DNA of 33,301 nucleotides from Pirellulales bacterium (lineage in GTDB: Bacteria > Planctomycetota > Planctomycetia > Pirellulales > UBA1268): the NCBI GenBank assembly GCA_016776925.1, contig JADHSL010000004.1, positions 1 to 33,301 of the forward strand, in the 5' to 3' direction. Both the position numbers and the translations under genes were made by a program. This document shows, piece by piece, positions 8,056-16,666 of this stretch (the stretch's first letter is position 1; every line of letters starts with the position of its first letter). Below the pieces are notes generated by a model, which did not search any database, was not told the origin of the DNA, and worked only from the letters and a program-made list of their open reading frames with translations.

Positions 8056-10872
8056 TTACTGCTGCGACGTATCTTTCGAAGAATCCTCACCAGACTGTTG
8101 CTCGAGCGTTGGTGCTGTTTCATCAGGGACTTGAGAGGAAGGCCCTTTCTCTGATTCCACAGATATATTCTTCTTTGAATCCTGTAATAAATTTGGCTTC
8201 ACTGGAGATTCTGCACCTGCGGGAGTATCTTCACTATCTTTAGCTGCAACGTGTTGCACGTGAGGCTCATCCAATGAGCCTTGTGTTACAGAATGATTTG
8301 TAGCTTCTGCAGAATCCGCTTCTTGCACTTCCTTATTTAGCTTCTTCTTTTTTGAAGGCTTTTTTCCGGCTGAATCATCCGTACCGGTTTGAATATCAAA
8401 AAACTGTTTCAAATCTCCAAATGTTCGTAAAGGCGCCTGCCCAGTCTTCATTTCATCAGTCAATGGTTTTTTTGCTTTTTTACGATCTGGGCGAGAAGTA
8501 TACGTGCGACCTCCACGGTCTTGTTTCGTGCCCTTTCTTGGACCGCTCCCTGGCTTCCGCTGACCACGACCACTTGGTGATCCCTTTGTCTCCGCAGACT
8601 TTTTCTGAGTGCTATTCGCAGCAAATTTCTTTCTAGGATTCTGCGAACGTCCTCTGCTCGCTCCATGCACGGGTTTCGTACCCGGCTTAATCATTGTCAA
8701 AGCAACACGACGGCGAGTCTTATCGAGCTCAAGAACCCAAACCTTGACAGACTGACCAACGACGACAGCTGCGTACGGATCGCGTATAAATCCACTCGAA
8801 AGCTGGCTTACATGCACGAGTCCACTATCGTGTAAGCCGATATCAACGAAAGCACCGAAATCAACAACATTGAGTACCGACCCTCGAAGTTCCATGCCGA
8901 CCTCAAGATCTTCAAACTTAAGCACACCTTGTTTGAACAAGGGCTCAGGCAGATCTTCACGGGGGTCTCGACCTGGACGCAAAAATTGTTCAACAATGTC
9001 TGCAAGTAAGAGTCGTCCAACACTTAATTCATCAGCCATAGATGTCAGGTCTATTTCGCCGACTGCGTCTGAAATTTTCTGATGTTTCTCACGATCGACT
9101 AGTTCTGCTGAAGAGGCACCGATTTTTTCTAGTACTCTCTCGGCTACCTGATAGCTTTCTGGATGGATTCGTGTCGCATCAAGTGGATTTGTACCTTCAG
9201 ATATCTTTAAGAAGCCAACTGCTTGCACAAACGCCGCATCACCAAAACCGGGCACCTCACGGAACTGCTCTCGAGAGGTAAACGGACCCTTCGCGGCTCG
9301 CCAATCAATGATTCCCTTCGCAACAGCCTGATTCAAGCCGGCAACATACCGCAGAAGTGCCGGACTCGCAGTATTGACATCGACTCCAACATAATTAACA
9401 CAACCTTCAACAACCGCATCGAGTGATGCATGAAGATGCCGAGCCTTGACGTCGTGCTGATAAAGGCCAACGCCAATATTTGCAGGCTCAATTTTTACAA
9501 GTTCCGAAAGTGGATCAAGTAATCGACGGCCAATTGATACTGCACCACGGTAAGCAGCTTCAAAATCAGGTAACTCTTCACGCGCATACTGACTTGTTGA
9601 ATAGACACTCGCTCCTGCCTCATTGACAATCACATAGGCGACATTGTGCTCTTGCAAGTCACCAACGATGAGTTCTGAAAGCAGAGATTCTACTTCTCGC
9701 CCGGCCGTCCCGTTCCCAACGGCAATGACATTACAGCCATGCTCACGGACAAGCTCAACAATTCGGGCTGCTGCTGCAGTTTTCTGTTCAACTTTACCCA
9801 CGACGTGCAGGATGTCACGAGCTAAGGGATTGCCACAGGAATCAAGTACGACTGCTTTACAGCCACTTTTAAATCCAGGGTCAATCGCAAGAACGATTCG
9901 GCCTGCGACCGGAGGCTGCAATAGCAGGTTCCTCAAATTCCGAGCAAACACTGCAATCGCATGCTCTTCAGAGGCATCCGTCATCTCGCGACGTACTTCA
10001 CGTTCAAGACTGGGCAAAATTAGTCGCGATAGTGCATCACGGCAACAGCCTTTAAGAAAGGCTGCATGCGGGTGATCGGTAGGAATAACGAGTTCATCTA
10101 CTATCGTCTGTATTTCTTCGGTCGGTCCCTCGACACGGACTCGGAGAACTTTTGCTCTTTCACCTCTATTCATTGCCAAGACACGGTGTGGTGGCACTTT
10201 TTGCAGGTGCTCATCGAAATCAAAATAGTCTCTGAAATGCTTTGCTGTTTTCGTCAGGGCCTTACCCGGAGTTTCGATTCGCAGACTACGAAGTCGGGCC
10301 TTCTGAAACAGAAGTTTGCGTAACCGCTGGCGGACGTCGGCTCGAGAGCTAAAAAGATCAGCAATAATATGACCTACGCCAAGGAGCGCATCAGCCGCAG
10401 TGGCAACACCCGAATCATCATCGACAAAATCTGCTGCTCGCTTCTCTAGATCTGCTGCCTGAGAATCTGCTGCGATTATTTCCCGAGCAAGCGGCTCTAA
10501 TCTTTTTTGTTTCGCTTGCTCTGCCAGCGAGAGACGTTTTGGTTTGAATGGGAGATAGAGATCTTCAAGAACTTTAGTGTTCTCGGCTGCATCGATTTCC
10601 TCACGCAACTCAGGTGTTAATTTCCCCTGCCCTTCAATAGTCCGAAGGATGGTCTGTTTTCGGTCAGCCAGTTGCCTCGCTTTACCAACTGCACCTGTAA
10701 TGCTCCGCAGCTGGAGTTCATCAAGACCACTCGTCTGGTCCCGGCGATATCGCGTAATAAAGGGAACAGTATTCCCCTCATCAATTAATTGCACAGCGGC
10801 AAGAACACCCTCTTCGGGCAATCCCAGCTGCTTCGCGATTCGTCTTAAGTCAATGACGGTCGTGGAACTCAT
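8056..10872 (-). CDS. tex: Tex-family RNA-binding protein with long charged C-terminal tail
   Basis: Tex proteins bind nucleic acid through an S1 domain and act in transcription-related processes; the exact role is poorly defined. Order of domains in 938 residues: N-terminal helical region (about 1-320) with VPFITRYRRDQTSGLDE and LEDLYLPFKPKR, a YqgF/RuvC-like domain (about 325-455) with VLAIDPGFKSGCK and AVGNGTAGRE, a helix-hairpin-helix region (about 495-560) with SREQFREVPGFGDAAFVQA, and the S1 domain (about 656-728) with VVDFGAFVDIGLHDSGLVHV. A typical Tex ends soon after S1 at about 720-780 residues; here some 200 more residues follow, first Arg/Lys/Ser/Gly-rich and then Glu/Ser/Asp-rich, with little predicted structure. 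The start ATG 10872 gives a conserved N-terminus. A promoter candidate lies about 220 bp upstream. Confidence 0.94.
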   Translation of the reverse strand: MSSTTVIDLRRIAKQLGLPEEGVLAAVQLIDEGNTVPFITRYRRDQTSGLDELQLRSITGAVGKARQLADRKQTILRTIEGQGKLTPELREEIDAAENTKVLEDLYLPFKPKRLSLAEQAKQKRLEPLAREIIAADSQAADLEKRAADFVDDDSGVATAADALLGVGHIIADLFSSRADVRQRLRKLLFQKARLRSLRIETPGKALTKTAKHFRDYFDFDEHLQKVPPHRVLAMNRGERAKVLRVRVEGPTEEIQTIVDELVIPTDHPHAAFLKGCCRDALSRLILPSLEREVRREMTDASEEHAIAVFARNLRNLLLQPPVAGRIVLAIDPGFKSGCKAVVLDSCGNPLARDILHVVGKVEQKTAAAARIVELVREHGCNVIAVGNGTAGREVESLLSELIVGDLQEHNVAYVIVNEAGASVYSTSQYAREELPDFEAAYRGAVSIGRRLLDPLSELVKIEPANIGVGLYQHDVKARHLHASLDAVVEGCVNYVGVDVNTASPALLRYVAGLNQAVAKGIIDWRAAKGPFTSREQFREVPGFGDAAFVQAVGFLKISEGTNPLDATRIHPESYQVAERVLEKIGASSAELVDREKHQKISDAVGEIDLTSMADELSVGRLLLADIVEQFLRPGRDPREDLPEPLFKQGVLKFEDLEVGMELRGSVLNVVDFGAFVDIGLHDSGLVHVSQLSSGFIRDPYAAVVVGQSVKVWVLELDKTRRRVALTMIKPGTKPVHGASRGRSQNPRKKFAANSTQKKSAETKGSPSGRGQRKPGSGPRKGTKQDRGGRTYTSRPDRKKAKKPLTDEMKTGQAPLRTFGDLKQFFDIQTGTDDSAGKKPSKKKKLNKEVQEADSAEATNHSVTQGSLDEPHVQHVAAKDSEDTPAGAESPVKPNLLQDSKKNISVESEKGPSSQVPDETAPTLEQQSGEDSSKDTSQQ

Positions 10873-11353
10873 CCGCTCCGCCGGTTTTCATACAGTGAAG
10901 GAAATGTAGTCCTACAGCAAATTGGCATTCGATGTTGCTTTCCAAAGAATTCACCGCAACCTGAATGACAATTAACAGGGACTCGCTTTCCCGCTCTTCC
11001 AGAATAGGACGCCACTCAGCTGAGGGCGACTTCGCTCAGAAAGAAACGAGGGTTTGGTGCGGAACAATCCGCACATCTCTGCCGGTGAATGTAGAGTGCA
11101 AGGGGTACAGTTGTCAAACCACCGAGTCCTCCCAAGCCTCCCTTTCTCACTCTCATCAAGCTTGATCTTGACACTCAACCCACTTGCTAAATATTCACCC
11201 TTTTCTAATACCCGCCGGTACACCCGGGGCCTGCGGGGCCAAAAATAAAATTTCGAAGTGGCGAGCCCGGATCAAACATGACGATTTATACAGGTAAGAG
11301 ACACAAATCTTCTGCCGAAACGAGTCCTCCTGCCTAGCGGAGACAATGAAGCG
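10873..11353. other. 481-bp divergent intergenic region between tex and the aminotransferase gene
   Basis: No convincing gene is present; short frames lack ribosome sites and family resemblance. On the minus strand TTGACA (fwd 11112-11117) is followed after 18 bases by TACATT (fwd 11088-11093), a good promoter candidate for tex. Within the resulting leader is a perfect 7-bp hairpin GTGCGGA-ACAA-TCCGCAC (11057-11074). On the plus strand TTGACA at 11168-11173 precedes AT-rich TAAATATT, a weaker candidate for the aminotransferase gene. A GC-rich patch at about 11222-11240 contains repeated GGGGCC. Function of these elements is inferred only from pattern. Confidence 0.5.
11057..11074 (-). repeat. 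perfect 7-bp hairpin in the tex leader
   Basis: GTGCGGA and TCCGCAC are exact complements separated by ACAA. The element lies between the candidate tex promoter and the tex start codon, so it would be in the 5' untranslated RNA. It has no T-run on either side. Confidence 0.6.
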
Positions 11354-12646
11354 ATGACACCCGGTTCTAGTTCAGATTCAACCGACAAATTATCCAACTC
11401 TACTGACTTTCTTCCAAAAGTCCCTCTCCTGGCAATTGACCGACAAAATGGTCCACTTCGAGAGCAATTCCGGCAGGTCATGGACGACGTCTGTGACTCC
11501 GGTCGTTTCGTTCTGGGGCCGGATGTGACGGCTTTAGAAAATGAGTTATCTACAATCCTCGATGTACCTCATGTCATTGGCTGCGCATCGGGGAGCGATT
11601 CTCTTCTCCTCGCATTGATGGCGCTCCACATCGAGCCGGGTGATGAGGTGATCTTGCCTAGCTACACTTTTTTCGCCACAGCAAGTGCCGTCACACGCTT
11701 GGGTGGTGTACCCATATTTGCAGATATCGATCCAAGCACGTTTCTCATCGACACTGATGATGTTGCTCGCCGAATCACCTCTCGAACACGTGCCATTATC
11801 CCGGTTCATCTCTTCGGACAAACCGTGGATATGGATACGCTTCTACCGATTGCAAACGGGGCAGGACTTCCGATTATTGAAGACGCCGCTCAGTCAATAC
11901 TATCCACTTGGCATGGACGATGCAGTGGCGGACTCGGTGATATGGGATGCTTCAGCTTTTACCCCACAAAAAACCTTGGTGGCTTTGGCGACGGGGGGTT
12001 TCTCACAACAACACGTGATGACCTAGCAGAGTCACTTCGAAAACTTCGGGTCCACGGCATGGAACCTCGCTACTACCATGATGTTGTAGGCATCAATAGT
12101 CGACTTGACTCACTCCAAGCCGCTGTCCTCCGCATCAAGCTTCCACTCCTTGACGAATGGACAACGAATCGAGCACACAATGCAATTCGATACACAGAAA
12201 TGTTTAACCACTGTGAATTAGAAGATGTTATTACGACACCAAAAATTGACACACGTGGAAGACATGTATGGAATCAGTATGTCATTCGTGTGGCCGGTGG
12301 AAAGCGAGATGCCCTGCGGGAGCACTTGATGGCGACCGGTGTTGGAACAGAAATTTACTATCCTGTTCCGCTTCATTTACAGAAATGCTTCGCTAACTTT
12401 GGTTGGAAATTGGGTGATCTTCCTTTTACCGAACAGGCTACAAAAGAAACACTCGCTCTTCCAATTTTCGCCGAACTTGAACCGACCGAACAAGCGACTG
12501 TTGTTGGAAGAATAGCAGAATTTTTTGGCAGGCCACCAGTCCCGAGTCAAATTGCACGCATGGAGAAAGGATCCGATGCGGTAAGCCAACCACGGCAAGT
12601 TCATCGGACTGGGCTTATTGGTCGCGCTGACGATGTACGATGCTAG
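11354..12646 (+). CDS. DegT/DnrJ/EryC1-family PLP aminotransferase (nucleotide-sugar type)
   Basis: This family transaminates keto-sugars attached to nucleotides, usually for cell-surface polysaccharides or glycosylated products. The 430-residue protein has the expected layout: about 30 polar N-terminal residues, GRFVLGPDVTALENELS, the cofactor-phosphate region CASGSDSLLLAL near 77-88, the block GDEVILPSYTFFATASAV, PVHLFGQ near 150-156, EDAAQS near 176-181, and the PLP lysine Lys206 in FYPTKNLGGFGDGG. The C-terminal part has a GTEIYYPVPLHLQ block typical of the family. The last ~35 residues, after about 395, are a polar extension not seen in standard members. The ATG at 11354 is preceded by GGAG at a slightly long spacing. 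No other sugar-biosynthesis gene is adjacent, so the exact sugar cannot be stated. Confidence 0.92.
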   Translation: MTPGSSSDSTDKLSNSTDFLPKVPLLAIDRQNGPLREQFRQVMDDVCDSGRFVLGPDVTALENELSTILDVPHVIGCASGSDSLLLALMALHIEPGDEVILPSYTFFATASAVTRLGGVPIFADIDPSTFLIDTDDVARRITSRTRAIIPVHLFGQTVDMDTLLPIANGAGLPIIEDAAQSILSTWHGRCSGGLGDMGCFSFYPTKNLGGFGDGGFLTTTRDDLAESLRKLRVHGMEPRYYHDVVGINSRLDSLQAAVLRIKLPLLDEWTTNRAHNAIRYTEMFNHCELEDVITTPKIDTRGRHVWNQYVIRVAGGKRDALREHLMATGVGTEIYYPVPLHLQKCFANFGWKLGDLPFTEQATKETLALPIFAELEPTEQATVVGRIAEFFGRPPVPSQIARMEKGSDAVSQPRQVHRTGLIGRADDVRC

Positions 12647-12691
12647 CAAGAGACTGGGAGACCCGCTTAACTACGGGCCAGAAGTTGACGC

Positions 12692-13846
12692 TTAGTCTAA
12701 CCAGTCATGATCGGCAAGTCGCTCTGGTGTGTAAACCTCTGTTACGTAGCTGATGTCTTTTGAAATTAAAGACTCCACCTCGAGCTTGAAGCCGTTTGAG
12801 AGCATCTTGTGAATTTCCTTCTGCCAGGCTTTCTTGGCAGCAAACCAAGGATATGCGGCGATTTGCTTCGCTCTTTTTATATCCGAGTCACTCAGTGCTA
12901 TTTGAACACTCGGGGCTAGCTTGCATTTCTCATAATCAATCGACCGCAAACCAAGAAATCGTGCTGACGGAATAGCCATTCGCTTTGATTCGTATGCAAG
13001 ATTGATCGAGCCCTGTTTTAAGACAGAGTAGATGTAATAGCCCCAAGGATCGTTATCAAGCAAACAATAGACCGGAAGTTTTAGTTCATGATGGAGACGA
13101 TAGAGCATTCGACGCACACCACGTGGTGGCTGACCACCACCATGTGTCAGAAGACAATTGTGTTTCCTCCAGAACTTATCTTCGTTGAATCTCCGCCACA
13201 CGGTATCTTTCTCGACATGAAGAATAAATTTGGCAGTACATTTCTTAAAGCGAATAACCTCTTCCTCAACAATTGAGGGGATACTGTACCCACCCGACCC
13301 CATACGGGAGCAGTCAATCTCATCTCCCGAATCAATCAGGGTAATAGGACCGACCATACCACCACGATTACTAGCATAAACATGGAGTTGCTCTCGGAGG
13401 CTCTCAAGTGTCACTTCAAGATCTTCGATGATTGGATCGCATTCATCCTGCGTACCGAAGGTTTCTTCACGCGTCCCCTCGATAGTGTGCTTGAGTAGGT
13501 AGTACAGCCCTCGAATACTCGTTGTTTTCTGCTGGTCGATAAGTGATTTGCAACCTGTAGCTACAAGAAGCGTTTGCATATAGCTCTTTGCTTGGCTGAG
13601 ATTAAAAAGGTGCCGTCGGTTCTTCTGGCCACCCATTTCAATTATTTTTCGTGACTTATTAAACCGAACGTTCGAAAGACTTCGGGTTGGGATATCAAGA
13701 TGCGGATCACGTCGCCTTTCAGCAGCCTTCTCAACCTCATTCGCTAAGCCAACAATCAGCTTGCGAGTTTTCCGATCAACAGGAGGTAGAGCGATAGTTG
13801 CACCAGCACTGCGTGAACTACTGCGTTTCATTACTTTCTTTGCCAT
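12692..13846 (-). CDS. top6A: DNA topoisomerase VI subunit A (Spo11/TopVIA family)
   Basis: Topoisomerase VI is a type IIB enzyme (A2B2) that relaxes and decatenates DNA; the A subunit forms the covalent 5'-phosphotyrosyl link. It is mainly archaeal but occurs in scattered bacteria. The 384-residue protein has a basic N-terminal lead, a winged-helix/CAP-like domain with TTSIRGLYYLLKHT, where Tyr115-Tyr116 contains the catalytic tyrosine, and a Toprim domain with the metal-binding glutamate Glu212 in VEKD and the DND acids Asp264/Asp266 in CLLDNDPWGYYIY. THGGGQPPRGVRRML lies between them, as in archaeal homologues. All key residues are therefore present. ATG 13846 is chosen over a GTG two codons upstream. 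The ATPase B subunit is not found in this window. A small coiled-coil gene and tRNA-His lie immediately upstream on the same strand. Confidence 0.92.
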   Translation of the reverse strand: MAKKVMKRSSSRSAGATIALPPVDRKTRKLIVGLANEVEKAAERRRDPHLDIPTRSLSNVRFNKSRKIIEMGGQKNRRHLFNLSQAKSYMQTLLVATGCKSLIDQQKTTSIRGLYYLLKHTIEGTREETFGTQDECDPIIEDLEVTLESLREQLHVYASNRGGMVGPITLIDSGDEIDCSRMGSGGYSIPSIVEEEVIRFKKCTAKFILHVEKDTVWRRFNEDKFWRKHNCLLTHGGGQPPRGVRRMLYRLHHELKLPVYCLLDNDPWGYYIYSVLKQGSINLAYESKRMAIPSARFLGLRSIDYEKCKLAPSVQIALSDSDIKRAKQIAAYPWFAAKKAWQKEIHKMLSNGFKLEVESLISKDISYVTEVYTPERLADHDWLD

Positions 13847-13982
13847 GGTCACTACCCAGCGAATTGCCTTGAAGGAGAAAGAGAGGACTGACTAAATTGA
13901 ATCGAACATCTTATCGACATCCACTAGAGATTGGCAGACTACACTGTCAGCGAATGATAAGCAAAGCTAGCAACACTGCTGA

Positions 13983-14294
13983 TTAACTCTCAGTTTTTGA
14001 GTCAATAACATGTCCAGCGCGAGCTTTGGAAGCAAGATGAAAGGCCGACATCATGTCGTACGAAGTAATCTCACAGAGTAATTCTGTAACCTTTTCGTAA
14101 ACGTCTGGTTCCAGCAGAGGTTCCACCTCTTTCATAAGATCTACTACTCGCTTCTCTTGGGCCTCGAGTTCAGCAAGTTCTACCTTTCGATCAGCGAGCA
14201 CTCCATTGAAAGAATCCAGCTTACGGGCATACTCCATCAATAAAGGAGAATCGGTTGCCGCATCAAACCACGGCCGGTAGATCGGTTTCGCCAT
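13983..14294 (-). CDS. small predicted coiled-coil protein of unknown function
   Basis: I do not recognise a family. The product is 103 residues from ATG 14294 (or 107 from ATG 14306), acidic and almost entirely helical. A central stretch, about residues 25-75, is rich in Leu, Glu, Lys and Val with heptad-like spacing (LADRKVELAELEAQEKRVV), compatible with a coiled coil. There is no signal peptide, membrane segment or cysteine pair. The start at 14294 is favoured because GGGG stands six bases upstream. The gene lies directly downstream of tRNA-His, with only 10 to 22 nt between the tRNA 3' end and the start, and about 140 bp upstream of the topoisomerase VI A gene on the same strand. This arrangement suggests co-transcription, but a functional link to the topoisomerase is only conjecture. 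Confidence 0.65.
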   Translation of the reverse strand: MAKPIYRPWFDAATDSPLLMEYARKLDSFNGVLADRKVELAELEAQEKRVVDLMKEVEPLLEPDVYEKVTELLCEITSYDMMSAFHLASKARAGHVIDSKTES

Positions 14295-14316
14295 TGTTAA
14301 CCCCATTTAAGGAAAG

Positions 14317-14391
14317 GGTGGATGACGGGATTCGAACCCGCGACCTTCGGTACCACAAACCGACGCTCTAACCAACTGAGCTACAACCACC
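14317..14391 (-). tRNA. tRNA-His (anticodon GTG)
   Basis: Reading the minus strand gives a complete cloverleaf: acceptor GTGGTTG with the extra G at position -1, D-arm GCTC...GAGC, anticodon stem TCGGT/ACCGA around loop TTGTGGT, a five-base variable loop, and T-arm GCGGG-TTCGAAT-CCCGT. The anticodon GTG and the G-1:C73 pair identify histidine. The CCA end is not encoded. The acceptor pair 5:68 is a T-T mismatch, which is unusual but does not break the remaining six pairs. Only one tRNA gene was found in the window. Confidence 0.95.
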
Positions 14392-14564
14392 ATATCTTCA
14401 GAAAATTCTACCAAACTTTTCGATGAAAACAGCGGGCCAGAAAACCCTTTTCTAACAAAGAAAATTCTGGCATTCCCCTGGAAGCACTGAATCGTTTCAA
14501 TGAGCCCTATAAAGATACTTCTAGTCGCTCTTTTTTGCCCTCTCAGCCCGAGCTGCCTCATATC

Positions 14565-15350
14565 ATGCAACAGCCATCCATTACTACAGTCCGCTGTGAT
14601 GGACACCGTGGCTGCGTTGCAGACATTGCAATGTTGGCAAAAAATATACCGCTGTTCCCCGTTGATCGATGGTGCAATCTTACCGAACTCACTCAAGCGA
14701 GGACAGCCAGCCACCATCGAATAGGCTGGGCGGCAATTTTCCTGAAGGCCTACGGTAAAGTCGTCGAGCAAACACCCGAACTAAGAAGCTGGTTTCTGCC
14801 AGGGCTCTGGCCTCGCATTGCAACAACTAATCAAATTGTTGCAACCTTAGCAATTAACCGAATTGAAAATGATACCGAGCAACTTTGTTGGGCTCGCCTT
14901 CATCAACCAGAAACACTACCACTTGTTGATATACAACGCTTCATCGACGAGTGTTGCAGTGCTCCAAGCAATGAGCTTTTTAAGCGGCAGCGTGAACTTG
15001 AAATGCTTCCAGGATTTCTTCGAAGAGCTGTACTTCGTTGGAACCTTCGGTCAGCGTCTCGTAAACGCTCCACACGCATTGGAACCTTTAGTCTTTCGAC
15101 GCTTGCAGGCTACGGCGCGAGCAACCACTTTCACCCAACGCTCTGCACAACAAGTATTTCGTACCGTCCTGTTGAAGCTGATGGCAGGTGCCTTGTAACA
15201 ATGATTGCTGACCATCGTGTTATCGACGGTGCTGTGGTCGCAAGAAGCCTTGCTACCCTCGAGAAATTTCTTCAGCAGGATCTTGTCCACGAACTTCGCT
15301 CACAGACGGAGTCGCAGGCGACTGATGCGACTCCTTCAAACGCCGCCTGA
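14565..15350 (+). CDS. stand-alone 2-oxoacid dehydrogenase E2-type acyltransferase core
   Basis: The product resembles only the catalytic (chloramphenicol acetyltransferase-like) domain of lipoyl acyltransferases. About 261 residues from ATG 14565. The E2 active-site motif appears as DHRVIDGA near residues 216-223, with catalytic His217 and Asp221, preceded by the block TFSLSTLAGYGASNHFHPT that matches the TxxxxNLGxxG segment of E2. There is no lipoyl domain and no subunit-binding domain, so it is not a normal E2 subunit. Similar free-standing domains exist in several bacteria with unknown acceptor. A TTG at 14535 could extend the N-terminus, but ATG is preferred; no clear ribosome site supports either. 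The 3' end overlaps the tail of the convergent rarA gene by about 98 bp, with both frames open. It lies next to tRNA-His and is divergent from it. Confidence 0.75.
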   Translation: MQQPSITTVRCDGHRGCVADIAMLAKNIPLFPVDRWCNLTELTQARTASHHRIGWAAIFLKAYGKVVEQTPELRSWFLPGLWPRIATTNQIVATLAINRIENDTEQLCWARLHQPETLPLVDIQRFIDECCSAPSNELFKRQRELEMLPGFLRRAVLRWNLRSASRKRSTRIGTFSLSTLAGYGASNHFHPTLCTTSISYRPVEADGRCLVTMIADHRVIDGAVVARSLATLEKFLQQDLVHELRSQTESQATDATPSNAA

Positions 15351-16638
15351 TTTCAGCCAGCCGTTCACTTAGGTCTCGTTCCAAGCCTCGACTTGTTGGC
15401 TGATAGTAGTGTCGCTCCACGCCAAGATAGTCCTGTTTCGCAATCGCGTCAGGAGCATCATGGGCATAGGCATATCCCTCACCGTGACCAAGTCTTCTTG
15501 CTCCTGCATAGTGCTTGTCCTGTAAATGTCTCGGCACGGGTACCACGGATTTTTCACAAACATCATGACGAGCATCTGCAATAGCACGTGTGCATGCGTC
15601 GCTTTTTGGTGCAAGTGAAAGATATGAGACGGCCTGAGCCAGCGCGAGTTGGCATTCCGGCAAACCCACAAACTCGGTCGCCTGCATGGCAGCTATTGCA
15701 ACAAGAAGTGAACGGGGGTCAGCGTTTCCAATATCTTCACTGGCCAAAATAACCAGCCGTCGAGCCAAAAAACGTACGTCTTCGCCACCTTCGAGCATTC
15801 GTGCAAGCCAGTAGATTCCAGCGTCTACATCACTGCCACGTATGCTCTTAATAAGTGCACTTGCGCAGTCGTAGTGTGTGTCACCTGAATCGTACACAAC
15901 CGCTTTTCGCTGCACACTCTCACGGGCCAGTTCTTCCGTAAAGACCAATGGACGAACGGTTGATGAAAGTACTCCAACCTCAAGCCCACCAAGGGCTCGA
16001 CGGGCATCACCGTCAGCGGTTTCTACAAGAAACTCAAGTGCCTTGGGATCAAGTTTGATTTCTTGTGATCCAAACCCATGTACTTTATCAGCAAGCGCAT
16101 GTTGAATAATTCGTTTTATGTCTTCTGGCTGAAGTGCTTCGAGTTCAAAAATACGACTTCGACTTACCAACGCCGGAGTCAATGCAAAAAATGGGTTTTG
16201 TGTTGTCGCTCCAATTAATGCAATAACGCCATTTTCGACATCGGGCAGCAGAACATCTTGCTGCGATTTATTAAAACGATGAATCTCATCAATAAACAGG
16301 CAGGTTCGGCAAGCATCGTCCTCCAATCGACGCCGCGCACTCTCAATGATATCACGGAGATCTTTCACCCCTGAAGCGGTTGCAGAAAGTTCGATAAATC
16401 GACGCTTCGTCTCGGTGGCAATAATTTCACCAAGGGTTGTTTTGCCGACTCCGGGAGGACCGTAGAGAATGATTGAACCAAGCCGGTCGGCCTCAATCAA
16501 CCGCCTTAAGAGCTTCCCTGGGCCAATGATCTGCAACTGGCCGACGTAATCGGCTAACCTTCTGGGCCTCATTCGAGCCGCTAGAGGTGCTACCCGCTCA
16601 ACATTTTCCTTTCTCGTAGCACTAAATAAATCGGGCAT
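15253..16638 (-). CDS. rarA: replication-associated recombination protein A (RarA/MgsA AAA+ ATPase)
   Basis: RarA is an AAA+ ATPase of the clamp-loader clade that acts at stalled replication forks and in recombination. The protein, about 461 residues, has LADYVGQ near the start, Walker A GPPGVGKTT near residue 60-68, sensor/Walker B FIDEIHRFNKSQQD near 113-126, sensor-1 GATTQNPFF near 142-150, sensor-2 DGDARRALGGLE, and the C-terminal tetramer region with RGSDVDAGIYWLARMLEGGEDVRFLARRL and the YPHDxP-like AYAHDAPDA block. The last ~35 residues are a polar tail that lies over the acyltransferase gene on the other strand. ATG 16638 is selected; a TTG at 16644 is in frame. A perfect palindrome lies 29 bp upstream, between this gene and ubiD, so it could regulate one or both. 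Confidence 0.95.
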   Translation of the reverse strand: MPDLFSATRKENVERVAPLAARMRPRRLADYVGQLQIIGPGKLLRRLIEADRLGSIILYGPPGVGKTTLGEIIATETKRRFIELSATASGVKDLRDIIESARRRLEDDACRTCLFIDEIHRFNKSQQDVLLPDVENGVIALIGATTQNPFFALTPALVSRSRIFELEALQPEDIKRIIQHALADKVHGFGSQEIKLDPKALEFLVETADGDARRALGGLEVGVLSSTVRPLVFTEELARESVQRKAVVYDSGDTHYDCASALIKSIRGSDVDAGIYWLARMLEGGEDVRFLARRLVILASEDIGNADPRSLLVAIAAMQATEFVGLPECQLALAQAVSYLSLAPKSDACTRAIADARHDVCEKSVVPVPRHLQDKHYAGARRLGHGEGYAYAHDAPDAIAKQDYLGVERHYYQPTSRGLERDLSERLAEIRRRLKESHQSPATPSVSEVRGQDPAEEISRG

Positions 16639-16666
16639 GCTCAATACCTTATCCTTACTACCATGT

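Noticed and set aside
10972-11223. 83-residue minus-strand frame in the tex upstream region
   Set aside because: It includes the promoter candidates and the hairpin, lacks a ribosome site and has a sequence composition unlike real proteins of this window.
11222-11240. GC-rich repeat GGGGCC-TGC-GGGGCC near the aminotransferase gene
   Set aside because: It is a direct repeat with only self-complementary GGCC cores, not a clear stem followed by T's, so I do not call it a terminator.
14307-14771. A 154-residue minus-strand frame over tRNA-His
   Set aside because: It covers the full tRNA and continues antisense to the acyltransferase gene; no family resemblance and no ribosome site.
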